Below, piece after piece: positions 1 through 8,745 of a DNA stretch of 15,824 nucleotides. The notes beneath the pieces were generated by a model, which saw only the letters and a program-made list of their open reading frames with translations, ran no database searches and was not told where the DNA came from. The position numbers and the translations under genes are program-made. Every line of letters begins with the position of its first letter. Position 1 is the first letter of the stretch. Source of the stretch: Hemicentrotus pulcherrimus (taxonomy: Eukaryota; Echinodermata; Echinoidea; Camarodonta; Strongylocentrotidae); the NCBI GenBank assembly GCA_003118195.1, contig BEXV01000138.1, positions 122,898-138,721 of the forward strand, in the 5' to 3' direction.

Positions 1-26
1 AAAAAAAAAAAAAAAAAAAAAAAAAA
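1..26. repeat. Poly(A) run
   Basis: 26 consecutive A at the window edge, then more A-rich sequence to about 39. On the minus strand it is a T tract following the tRNA-like unit, as in a retroposed element or a Pol III termination region. Confidence 0.9.
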
Positions 27-43
27 GGAAGAAAAAAAATTTG

Positions 44-130
44 GGGACGAAGTCGGGAGCCGAACTCTTGCGGACACATGCAGAGTGGGACCCAAAACCA
101 GCGCCTTAGACCGCTCGACCATCCCGCACC
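44..130 (-). mobile_element. tRNA-Leu-like sequence (SINE head or tRNA pseudogene)
   Basis: On the minus strand it carries a good box A, TGGTCGAGCGG, then TCTAAGGCGCTGG as in type II Leu tRNAs, then a weakened box B, GAGTTCGGCTCCCG. A T tract follows. The acceptor strands do not pair and the T stem is broken, so it is not a working tRNA. Confidence 0.65.
54..112 (+). repeat. Left arm of 59-bp inverted repeat
   Basis: Pairs without gaps with 481-539, matching 50 of 59 bases. A/T tracts lie outside both arms. The 368-bp interior shows no gene and contains a G10 run at 448-457. Confidence 0.9.
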
Positions 131-461
131 AATGCCATAACTTGCAGTTTTTTGTCATGTATACATTGAAATGGATTGAAAATGGCGACTTCGCGTGCTG
201 GATGCTTCGCGGCAGGTCCGTTAAACAGCCCCTTCTTTTACTTTTGCAATGCATTGGCACGAACTTAGATCAAGATCTATCGGCAGATGTTCTTTTTGGA
301 AGATTATTTGCATCTTCATGTCAACAATGCAAGATAAAATTGTCTGTAAAATGTGTGGGAAATGTCCTGTACCATAGTGGTATAGGTATTGTACCATTTG
401 TAGTGCCATATGTCCAAATTTGTGCTGGTTTTGACTTACTTTTTTAAGGGGGGGGGGTGTA

Positions 462-575
462 ATGTGTATAAACACGCCCAACTCTAAGGTGCTGGTTTCG
501 GGTCCCACTCTACATCTGTCCGCAAGAGTACGAATCCCGCCGTCATCAATTTTTTTTTTCTTTTTTAAAGGTCAC
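462..575 (+). mobile_element. Inverted second tRNA-like copy with T-rich tail
   Basis: The plus strand reads TCTAAGGTGCTGGTTT, later GAGTACGAATCCCGCCG, then a T-rich tail. The part before the D arm (box A) is lost. It is an inverted copy of the unit at 44-130. Confidence 0.6.
481..539 (-). repeat. Right arm of 59-bp inverted repeat
   Basis: Partner of 54-112. The arms consist of the tRNA-like bodies in opposite orientation. Confidence 0.9.
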
Positions 576-714
576 AATCGGGGGTGCAGTTAATACACGA
601 GGGCGGTTTAATTACGGTATTCGGTAATGAAAACTTTTTACAAAAAAGTGTCGATTTAAATGTACAGCAAGTCAAATAAGAGAGTAGAGAGATAGATTTG
701 CTCCACCACTATCA

Positions 715-800
715 TAGACAAAAATAACCGTCTGGTATGGGTCATTCTTTAATAAAACTGACATTTGTCGATATTCCCCATACACAGACGGTATAACCCT
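715..800. mobile_element. Left part of the same 158-bp family
   Basis: Starts TAGACAAAAATAACC and stays closely similar to 15247-15336, sharing TTCTTTAATAAAACTGACAT and flanking blocks. After about 800 the similarity stops, so the copy is partial or recombined. Confidence 0.8.
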
Positions 801-881
801 CATAGCTGCTATGTGCTGAAGATATCACGGCTAGATTTCAGCCATTAGGCCACTCCCACAAATATGATAAAGTTGTGGAGA

Positions 882-1035
882 AATAATAATAATAATAATA
901 ATAGTAATGCATTTGTATAGCGCATTTTCCATGAAGTTCATGTTCAAATGCGCTTAACTCCTGGCGTTCCCGATTATTACCCTGGCTTTAGCACGGCTGC
1001 CATACGGCGCTCTAGCATTTCAAATCCATCATTAT
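882..1035. mobile_element. Short interspersed fold-back repeat, copy 1
   Basis: An AAT trinucleotide run, then TGTATAGCGCATTT and a perfect 9-bp inverted pair, AGCGCATTT (919-927) and AAATGCGCT (946-954). A tail with CCTGGCTTTAGCACGGCTGCC follows. The layout AAT-run, TATAGCGC, GCGCTT is common in repeats of marine invertebrate genomes. I cannot name the family. Confidence 0.6.
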
Positions 1036-1194
1036 CTTCAATTGCAGTAAAATTCTAGGCAATTGTCAGTCCCTAAAAGTTCCCTTTTTACCCCCATTCC
1101 CCAAGAAATGTCATTAAAAAAGAAAAAGGACTTACCGAGCTTTTGGCTGCTTCTCGATGACTCACGTCAAATATTCTCACCGAAACGAATCAAA

Positions 1195-1324
1195 ATGGTG
1201 GCTAATGAATATTCAAATACGATAATGATGGTTGACCTCTCCTCGGTTAGCTCCTCCGCGCGTCACGTCGAGGATATCGATAGCGCTCGCTCGCACGTGA
1301 AGAAGACAACACGAGAACTCAAAC
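1195..1324 (+). CDS. Candidate first coding exon, product not recognised
   Basis: ATG in a strong context (CAAAATGGTGG) opens 43 codons plus one base, up to a consensus donor AAAC/GTAAGT. The peptide runs MVANEYSNTIMMVDLSS then VSSSARHVEDIDSARSHV and KKTTRELK. The second half is charged and likely helical. It lies on the CpG-dense island, as first exons often do. A start at the ATG pair 1225-1230 is also possible. I do not recognise the protein and could not place a second exon, so this may be a chance open frame. Confidence 0.4.
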
Positions 1325-1363
1325 GTAAGTATCCACCATGCATTTCCAATGCGAGACGTACGT

Positions 1364-1377
1364 GTACGTGCACGTAC
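1364..1377. repeat. Perfect 14-bp palindrome
   Basis: GTACGTGCACGTAC lies inside a longer run of alternating purine-pyrimidine sequence (about 1357-1382). It sits just downstream of the candidate exon. Confidence 0.85.
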
Positions 1378-1527
1378 GCGCGATTCTATGAATGAGGTCA
1401 ATGGGGTGGAGACTAAATAACTTTGGCATGAATATTCATTACTTTGATTCAAGATGGCTGTCGTCTGAAGACAGTCAAGTGGAAGAGATAACACTTTTTT
1501 GAAGAACATTTCATCTGCAGAGGTCCA

Positions 1528-1543
1528 ACAGTCAGACCGCAGC
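1528..1543 (+). repeat. Left terminal inverted repeat of a ~1.3-kb segment
   Basis: ACAGTCAGACCGCAGC is the exact reverse complement of 2824-2839. A second matched pair follows inward: TTTTATTCAGC at 1562-1572 pairs with 2785-2795. Confidence 0.7.
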
Positions 1544-1913
1544 CGGTGCGAAAACCCTCTATTTTATTCAGCACGTATGCAAGAATTTATGTGTCTTGAA
1601 TACGTAATGAGCAGTGCAGAAGGTCTTCCCGAACAGCAGTTTTTGCCTTTATAATTGTTTATTTCTCATGAAATGGGTCTTATTTTAAAGATAAGAAGTT
1701 GCACTCTCTATATATTTATATGATAATCATGTTAGATATATTTTAGAAACAGATATTTCGCCTTGAAAATGGGGTTTTTCGACGATTAATCTATCTAAAG
1801 AGTAGGGCTGATTTTCACATAGAAATCATTCTTGCGTCAAGAAGATGTTATAATCAGCATAAAGCATAAATATTTTTCTTTACAATGATATGAAAATTAT
1901 TTTATTTTACGCT

Positions 1914-1935
1914 GTACCAAAGTCAGGAACCAAAA
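1914..1935 (+). repeat. 22-bp direct repeat, copy 1
   Basis: GTACCAAAGTCAGGAACC followed by AAAA, identical to 2497-2518. Both copies lie inside the 1528-2839 segment, 583 bp apart. Confidence 0.9.
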
Positions 1936-2006
1936 AAAATCACGCTCATGTTTATGAATAATTAAAAAAAGTAGTCAACTTTGCCGATGTGATAATACAG
2001 TGTTCT

Positions 2007-2033
2007 GATTGGTCAACTACGTCAACTACGTCA
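2007..2033. promoter_or_regulatory. Inverted CCAAT box beside two CRE-like sites
   Basis: GATTGG (2007-2012) is followed by two tandem copies of TCAACTACG that build TACGTCA twice, at 2018-2024 and 2027-2033. The arrangement resembles a promoter or retroelement control region. No transcript start can be assigned. Confidence 0.3.
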
Positions 2034-2092
2034 TATATGTTCCGCTTTGGTTTATTAACATTCTGAAAACCAAATGTTAGTGACCTAGTTTT

Positions 2093-2163
2093 GTGGCGTG
2101 CGCCTGTAATGCACGTGCGCGCAAGCAGTCATGGCAACAATCTGAGGACCCAGGTTCAAATAC
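2093..2163 (+). mobile_element. 7SL-like or SINE-like Pol III fragment
   Basis: GTGGCGTGCGCCTGTAAT resembles the conserved 5' domain of 7SL RNA (SRP RNA) and Alu-type heads. CTGAGGACC and the box-B-like GGTTCAAATAC follow about 45 bases on. T-rich tracts start at about 2187. It is too short and diverged to be a working SRP RNA. Confidence 0.4.
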
Positions 2164-2496
2164 GTAAATTGCCCATCTGATAATTATTTTCTATATTTTT
2201 TCTTTTTTAATCATTTTTCTTATTTTTTTCGACCAGTTTGTGGCGCGGCGGAGCTCCCTGGAGTTTAATAATCGGTTATACATTGTCATTGCTCAGACGG
2301 CGAGCGTGCACGAGTATGAAATCACACAATTTCGCGCCATCATTAGAAAGAACAAATTGGTAATTTCCGGGTTTTTAGGGTCTTAATTATTATGATTATA
2401 AAGAAAACATGATTTTGCGTCAATTAGGTTTTGACATTATTTTGATCAGTGACTTTTCATCTTTCCAACGAATCTCAAAGTAAACAAATTAATTAT

Positions 2497-2518
2497 GTAC
2501 CAAAGTCAGGAACCAAAA
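2497..2518 (+). repeat. 22-bp direct repeat, copy 2
   Basis: Identical to 1914-1935. Flanking bases differ, so the identity is confined to 22 bp. Confidence 0.9.
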
Positions 2519-2823
2519 GCGAAATTCTGGGTACAAAATAGCTGTTGAAATGTTACAAAAATAACGACCATAAAAGTGGTGAAAAAAGATTGTTTCAAAA
2601 TTGTAAAATATGGCAAGTTTCATATCAAACTGAAGCTGAAGATCTCTAGAGTAATTACCGTTGCGTGCTGCCATGTTGACTAAAGTTATCGACCACAAAA
2701 GCAGCTATCTGTACACCCTTACAAATCTCGCAGAAAATCTCGTGAATTTCAGCACACGTGAATGCACGAGATTACCAAAGAGACGCTGAATAAAAATCAG
2801 CGTACAGCCTCATTATCGCGCAA

Positions 2824-2839
2824 GCTGCGGTCTGACTGT
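2824..2839 (-). repeat. Right terminal inverted repeat of a ~1.3-kb segment
   Basis: Partner of 1528-1543. CCA occurs directly outside both ends (1525-1527 and 2840-2842) and could be a 3-bp target duplication. The enclosed 1312 bp has no transposase-like frame. Confidence 0.7.
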
Positions 2840-3526
2840 CCAAGGTACGTATTTTCTTATTTCTTACAATGTGTGTTGGCATTCTGGCTGCCAATTTTAT
2901 ATGTTAGTGCATGCGATTCGTACAAAAAAAGGATTTAACTTAGCATCAGGGCAGTATCGTTTACACGTAGACTTTATCTTCAACGTACGAAGGCATAGGC
3001 GATTATTCGGACTCTATATCCAGAGGTCTAGTGAAGCCAGAAGTAGTCTCAGTGGAACAACCGACGATACAGAGACTGAAGCTTTTGGTCTAGATCTACC
3101 ACTATCAATGCTAAAATCCCTTAGAAATTTTGAAATATAACGTTTGAATTATGACTCCATTACAATATGATCATTCATTACGGTTTACATGTTGCTGCAT
3201 GTACATTGGTCCTTGACTTGAGAGAGCCGACCCTAGACCTACTCAAATAAGAGGCTTCACGAACAAAAAGAGATGGAAAATTTGGTCCATGACTCTCTAT
3301 GCTTTGCTAGAGTGTGCTTAAGTATGTATAGCCTAAGCGCCGTAACCTTAGACACCAATTGTCACAAGACAAATTTTTCACAATTCTAACTCTTACAATT
3401 AGTACAAAGAGTCTTAAATGTATTTGTTCACACAATCACAATCACACTCACACTGCACTCGCCCATATTACAGACACATGTCCACCATACCATCATCATA
3501 ATCATACTCCACACGCGTTAACCTAC
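2840..3526. other. No gene seen
   Basis: Holds the repeat fragment at 3037-3092 and a CA-rich simple stretch at about 3429-3454. Open frames here look random. Confidence 0.6.
3037..3092. mobile_element. Right part of the same 158-bp family
   Basis: Aligns with 15347-15404, sharing AGAGACTGAAGCTTTTGGTC and the terminal TA. A 2-bp gap and scattered substitutions separate them. The left half is not recognisable upstream. Confidence 0.75.
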
Positions 3527-3637
3527 CCTTTCTCTGGAGACACCTTCAGGGTGCATGGGCTTGGAGTCGGAACGGGAACGAAGGGATACCTTTCCTTTGC
3601 CATTCTTTTCACCAGATGATGATGCTGAATCTGCCAT
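3527..3637 (-). CDS. Candidate first coding exon, product not recognised
   Basis: ATG at 3637 in a good context (AGAAAATGGC), with an in-frame TAA 12 nt upstream. 37 codons follow to a donor AGG/GTAGGT. The peptide is MADSASSSGEKNGKGK, then VSLRSRSDSKPMHPEGVS and RER: Ser/Lys/Arg-rich, low complexity, typical of a disordered N-terminus. Without splicing the frame would end two codons later (39 residues). I found no matching downstream exon in the 3.5 kb to its left, so any partner exon would lie beyond the window or be short. Confidence 0.4.
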
Positions 3638-4286
3638 TTTCTTTACTTTTTATGAAATCACACCAATTAAGACTTACACATCGGTTCAACACTCTGCGTG
3701 CATTTAATTACATGTGAATAAAAATATAGTACATGTAGATTATCTACGTAGCGGCGATCTAGACTTCGACTTGCGAATTGCATGCACAATGCATGGTCGA
3801 CAAGCGTGGCAGCGGCCGCTAGTTGACCCCATTTCCCCGACCATGATGAATAATGCATGTCAGTGTCGTGCGCAGGTTTGTCGTCAAAGTGCAATGAACC
3901 AATTAGATTACACTGATTCTACGGCAATGAATATGATTGGACAGAAGTTTTCAAGGGCGGACAATTCAATCATCCAAAATGCACCTGTCGTTCAAACCAA
4001 TTACATATGGATGTGCGAACACTTAAAAACAAAAAGCCTTCTTCTTTCCCTTCAGGTTGAACAAAAAAATATTCATTTTATATATCATGCATATTTATCC
4101 TTCATAGTATTCCAACACAAGTCTTAGAAGAATTATGAAATATTGTTTGTAAACTTCTTCAACTGTCCGGACACACACAGTAGCGTAGCCTGGGCTCAGT
4201 CATTGGAGAGTGAGGCACAAATTCCGTATATTTTTGATGTAGGGTATGTTCGTAGGAAAAGTGGCACTGCTTTCTGGCAGTAAGTT
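3638..4286. other. No gene supported
   Basis: Contains the longest plain open frame of the window (3714-4127 plus, 137 codons) without any recognisable motif or codon pattern. Contains GCGGCCGC near 3813 and, at 4178-4194, CAGTAGCGTAGCCTGGG, which looks like one end of a hAT-type repeat without a partner. Confidence 0.5.
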
Positions 4287-4452
4287 GCTCCCCGGAGGCA
4301 TTATTTTTTCGGCGGCTCAGATTGGGGTTAGGTGCATGTGAGCCTATGTGAAAGTTTAGGGTTAGGGTTAGGGTTAAATCAAGGCCCTTTTAAAAAATAT
4401 TTTTAAAAATCCTCAATCTGTGCCGCAGAAGCAAATAACCCTCCCCGGAGCT
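4287..4452. repeat. Imperfect inverted repeat enclosing a telomere-like array
   Basis: Arms at about 4287-4327 and 4411-4452 align inverted; shared parts include CAGATTG with GG at the inner end and CTCCCCGGAG-type sequence at the outer end. The interior holds the TTAGGG array and A/T-rich DNA. A small fold-back element is likely. Confidence 0.6.
4356..4376 (+). repeat. Interstitial (TTAGGG)3TTA
   Basis: Three perfect telomere-type hexamers plus half of a fourth. This is the telomere unit of vertebrates and many other animals, here internal to the chromosome. Confidence 0.9.
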
Positions 4453-5802
4453 CCTTAAACCATTTAACATAAGCACAAATGAAATAACTGCAAGACGAAA
4501 GCATGTTTGATACTACTCCTAAAAATTAGCATCAATATAACTTGTATATTGAAGATAATGAGGCTGTTTAGAACGTTTAAGTCGATTTCGGATCTAAAGG
4601 GAATTGTTTACAAAGGCCTGGTTATTTTGGTACTCTCTCAGCCGGGGGTGCCCCTTCGAAATCTCGGCCACAAAAGGACAAAAACTTCTTAAACTTGGCA
4701 TATTGATATGTAAGACTCAATGCTGTTTTGGGGGAATAATGACTTCACATATCTGCGGAGTGACAATTATGCATTGTATACAGTACATAATTAATGGGGA
4801 AATGTAATTTAAAGCAACTAAAAGCAATTTTCCCCAAAGCTCGCTTGCATTTATAGATGATATAATTATCTTACTTGTCAAAGGTCTTTTAGCCTTCCGT
4901 TATGAGAATAATAATAATTATATTCAGCTGTTATATAGCGCTTAATACATCTCGGACGTCTCTAAGCGCTTTACAGGTATATTGTGCTTATAAGCCTATC
5001 AAGATTGGGTTTTTTCCTTTTTAAAAGATGCACTGCGACCTTACAAATCTTAAAATTTTCCCTCGCTCGCTTCACTCGTTTGCAAATGAATATTCAGACA
5101 TCACGCCCAACTGTAAAGTATGATGCATAAGCCATATCTTGTATGATGTATAAAGAGAAACAAATATTGAAATCATCCCTGATTATGTAATTTAGGGGTA
5201 TATACCAAAATGTCTACAAAATTGTAAATTTCCACTTTGAGATTTCTAATCCTAGGGGCACTTTAAAAATATAAAAAGTGCCCTTTCTTGTAGGTACCCT
5301 CCACCACTTTGAAAGTCACTCGGCCACCACTGACAGTACACCTTGTTCCCTTTGAAACAAAATTAAATAAGTTTGGTATCAACAGATACATCAAGGACAT
5401 AGATGGGATCACCCTAGAGCATTTTTCGATTATTGTTTCTTGCACCTCTTACAACTTTTTTTCCCACATACATTACTGATTTACATAATGCATGAAGTAT
5501 AGTCTTTAAGAGTTTTACAATCAATCTATCTCACGTTCTATTTCATTTTGTTTATTATCTTCCTATGCTCTCACATTTTTTTTTCTTCTACATACACATC
5601 ACTATTTCATGAACTTATCAGATTTTTAAGAAACTTTCAGTTTCCGCTATTTATTCAATTCACCTTGGAAATAGCCCGCACTTACCCTCTAAGGCATGCG
5701 AGAAAGGGCTTTGACTGGGGAGGGGGTTGAAGGGAATGAGAGTCCTAATATATATTAGTGAGACAAACATATAAAAGAAACAAATGACACCTATATAATT
5801 TT
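4453..5802. other. No gene supported
   Basis: Holds the fold-back repeat at 4909-4981 and a TCGCTCGCTTCACTCG stretch near 5063. Only short random frames otherwise. Confidence 0.55.
4909..4981. mobile_element. Short interspersed fold-back repeat, copy 2
   Basis: Same layout as 882-1035: AATAATAATAATTAT, then TATAGCGCTTA (AGCGCTTA at 4937-4944), then TAAGCGCT (4963-4970) and TTACAGG. The copy is diverged and shorter. Confidence 0.6.
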
Positions 5803-5816
5803 CAATAAATTTATTG
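5803..5816. terminator. Palindromic AATAAA/TTTATT site
   Basis: CAATAAATTTATTG is a perfect 14-bp palindrome with a poly(A) hexamer on both strands. It could end a long LTA4H 3' UTR from the right and any rightward transcript from the left. In such AT-rich DNA it can also occur by chance. Confidence 0.25.
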
Positions 5817-6482
5817 ACTAAATTTGTCATCAAATTGTATCGACATGATAATGTAGTTTGGCATCTGCTTTCAGATAGACGTTTTGATACATTCAAATTC
5901 TAGTTGACAGTTTTACTTCCAAAGAACTAGGAGCAAACAACAGAGTTTAAAAGGAAAATACAAAGGTACATGTTTTCATTTTATGAAATAGTTGAAAACA
6001 ATGACATTTCTTTGATTGATTGTAATCAATAGAATAATAAAAACTACATTTTACTTGACTTAAAATGTTACTACTTTTCCTCTGCTAAATGAAATACGAC
6101 ACCTGCACTGAAAACTGAGATAAGGGCATCAATAAAACTTTAACAAGGGAGATGTCATAATTTTGATTACATATACCATCAACTCATCAGTTGACAACTA
6201 GGTCTAGCAAAATTTTATGAATATTAACAGCTCCTGGTGTCTTTGGTAAATGCACTTAGGAATAGAACATAAAACATGTTTAGTCATTTTTATTTGGTCA
6301 TTTGTAATGCTCTCTGAGTATGCTGCAGCAGCTTATTCTTTATGAATTCAATGGGAATAGCATTTCTGAGGAAATCAAAATAGACCTTCCACATTAAAGA
6401 TTTCAACTCAAGAATGATGACAGTAAATGAAAGCATGGGACATGAGTTGTACAAGAATTTAACATTAGTAACATGAAGACCA

Positions 6483-6512
6483 GTTGTTCCACTGAGACTA
6501 TGTCTGGCTACA
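6483..6512 (-). repeat. 30-bp patch related to 3032-3061
   Basis: On the minus strand it matches 27 of 30 bases of the plus strand at 3032-3061, including an 18-base exact run TAGTCTCAGTGGAACAAC. It is probably another fragment of the same dispersed family. Confidence 0.55.
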
Positions 6513-7526
6513 TTGTCAGCCTCTACATGTGCATGGGGAAGGTAGACAAATGTCAGTTTTATTAAAAGAATTCCCCATATCTGATGGTTATTTCTAAGTA
6601 ACAAGCTGACTCTCTTGTGTAAGAGCAGATAGTAAGAGAAACATGACTTTAAAAAGAAATTAAACAAGTGTTCAGAAAGTTACGTTTGGAAACTCAGTTG
6701 GAAAAACAGGTGAATCTCAAAATTGGCATAGTTATAATGAAAATAAGAAGATAATTATCAGACATGACACCACATTGACATTACAAACTTTTTTGCCAAT
6801 ATGAAATTCTAATATGCATAATGATCTCTTTTCTTTTTAAAGTAAATTTTTTAACATCTATCTGGTTTTCTTCAGACTATCACCTATGTCTCTGACCGTT
6901 TCTCTTATTTTTCTGCTTTCTGCATGCAACTTGCTATTATTTAAGGTCAGATTTATAGAACAAGGCATTGTCCCTTTTGAGGCACTTCATAATAAACACT
7001 GATACTTAACACAATCTATATGAATATATGTGTATTGACTATCATATTTTTCTTATTATAATACTCATGTCTGTTGCATTCATTTACATAAAATTGTAAT
7101 ACTTTGATTGGATAGTACATACTGCATAGTATAGGTGGTATGACCATAGGGGTTGAAGCTTGGGGGGCAACTGTATTTTGACGTTTCTTTCAACACAAAG
7201 CTAAACAAAAGAAGTATGTGGAATTCAAAGCCCATGGTTGGAATTCAAACAGCATGTATTTTAATATTCTTTAATTTTGCTTCTTGAATATTTCTTATGG
7301 ATTATTAAATGTACATGGTAATTAAAGACTTGCCAATGTCTTTTTGTGAAAAATACTCATTGTACAGTGCTAATGGCTGTTAAATTTAATATGCAATAAA
7401 TTTAATATTCAAAGGAATGTCTATTGAACATTTCTGACAAAATACACATCGCATCTGCTATTTCAGTTCTATGTAAGTAATATCTCATATACAGGTGAAT
7501 TGAAGAAGAGGAAATATACACCTCAA

Positions 7527-7532
7527 TTTATT
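7527..7532 (-). terminator. Candidate poly(A) signal for LTA4H
   Basis: AATAAA on the minus strand, about 545 nt past the stop codon. A weaker ATTAAA is closer (7883-7888) and another AATAAA lies much farther on (5810-5815). The sequence alone does not decide which is used. Confidence 0.3.
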
Positions 7533-8074
7533 ACATTATTAATCTAGATGACAGAAAACTCTATATGGTATATTAGAATGCAGAAGTAGAAAGACATGGC
7601 TTACACTAAACAAAAGTATGATTGCTATTCTTACTACCGGTACCCATCAAGCTTTAAATACTTTTCAGACGAAAGAAGGAGTGGAAAATGATAACATCGA
7701 TAAGTTCTGAAATGCTTCACAAATTACTGCGTACTTTAAAAAGACAATAACATGGATGTCATCAAAAAAATTATTCAAGTAATGGACGTATCTATCAAGA
7801 GATATACCTGAAGCATATTTTGTAATGATTCATATATTTTCTTGCATAGTTGAGTTAAATTATATTGTAAACCTATTTGCATTTTAATTGCAAAGGTACA
7901 AAGACATCCTGAGTAGGATGATGATAAATTGTGTACTCTGATGATCTACATAAAGATGCAAATGATAGACAACTATATTTTCATATTTTTGATATGATTT
8001 AAGTGGCCATAATGAATGTATACATCTAAAGAGCAGAATGTTACACAACCATGAAAGCTGAAAGAAAAAGTAGA

Positions 8075-8192
8075 TCATACAACTTCCAGATCCTTTGCAA
8101 CAGTTTTAGCAGTAATTGGATGCATGTTGTGTCTCTCTGCCAGGAATGTATCCACTGCCTTTTGACGTGCAGGTAGGAATGCATACAAGTCC
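8075..8192 (-). CDS. LTA4H: LTA4H last coding exon and stop
   Basis: One base plus 38 codons and TGA (8075-8077). [19 protein letters not shown] then [19 protein letters not shown] matches human HKASMHPVTAMLVGKDLKVD. Acceptor ATTCATAG. The 3' UTR follows to lower coordinates. Confidence 0.95.
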
Positions 8193-8703
8193 CTATGAAT
8201 AAAACCAAAACGGAAAAAAACCCATCAGACTAAAATTATACAAATATAAATCATTCTTAAATTGGCTACTGTTACGCTTATTTCCAATATTTTACAGACA
8301 ATATAGTTATCACATTATTGCAAACATGGATGTTTAAAATATTTCTAGTTTTACAGTACCGGGATATTGTGAAAGACATACAAGTGTTCGAAATGGCTTT
8401 CTCATAATCATTTTCATATTAAATTCAAAACCTTTGAGACCTTACCTAAAAAGGACCCGGGTGAACTTCATGCGTCCAGCCTCTGTTGCCATCTTCAGAG
8501 CACCATCAATGGCAGATTCATCACCAGCCTTTATTCTCAATCTAAGCCACCTAAAGAAAAAATGCAATGAAATATGATACCAAAATATATTATCTGAAAC
8601 ATACTATAACAGAGATGACCAGTTTCTGAGACAATTACCTATTTCAATGCCTCCCTATAAATGTATTTATCAATGACAGAACAACATTTTAACCAACCCT
8701 CTC

Positions 8704-8745
<42 letters not shown>

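Larger units (their letters stand above)
1136..1400. promoter_or_regulatory. CpG-dense island with AP-1/CRE-like site
   Basis: CpG dinucleotides crowd 1237-1385 in otherwise CpG-poor DNA. TGACTCACGTCA (1158-1169) overlaps an AP-1 site and a CRE half-site. A donor-like GTAAGTATCC faces right at 1325 and a donor-like CTCG/GTAAGT faces left at 1135, so the island could drive transcripts in both directions. Promoter function is inferred. Confidence 0.4.
5817..8074. other. AT-rich region downstream of LTA4H, no gene seen
   Basis: The proximal part must be LTA4H 3' UTR on the minus strand. The rest may be UTR or spacer. A minus-strand open frame at 6290-6667 is discussed as a possible decayed retroelement. 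I see no other coding signal, RNA gene or large repeat. Confidence 0.6.

Noticed and set aside
44..130. Functional tRNA-Leu gene
   Set aside because: Box A is good, but the acceptor and T stems do not pair and box B is degraded.
85..447. Open frame of 120 codons inside the inverted tRNA-like structure
   Set aside because: Starts within the tRNA-like arm, and the opposite strand is also open, as is usual for repeat DNA.
3714..4127. Longest uninterrupted plus-strand open frame (137 codons)
   Set aside because: No recognisable domain, no codon bias, no supporting splice or promoter signals; expected by chance in 15.8 kb of AT-rich DNA.
4178..4194. CAGTAGCGTAGCCTGGG as the end of a hAT-type transposon
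   Set aside because: Similar ends are common in invertebrate repeats, but I found no inverted partner or 8-bp duplication in the window.
5263..5445. Minus-strand frame of 60 codons with a RCTVSGGRVTFKVVEGTY stretch
   Set aside because: No family match recognised and no exon borders of quality.
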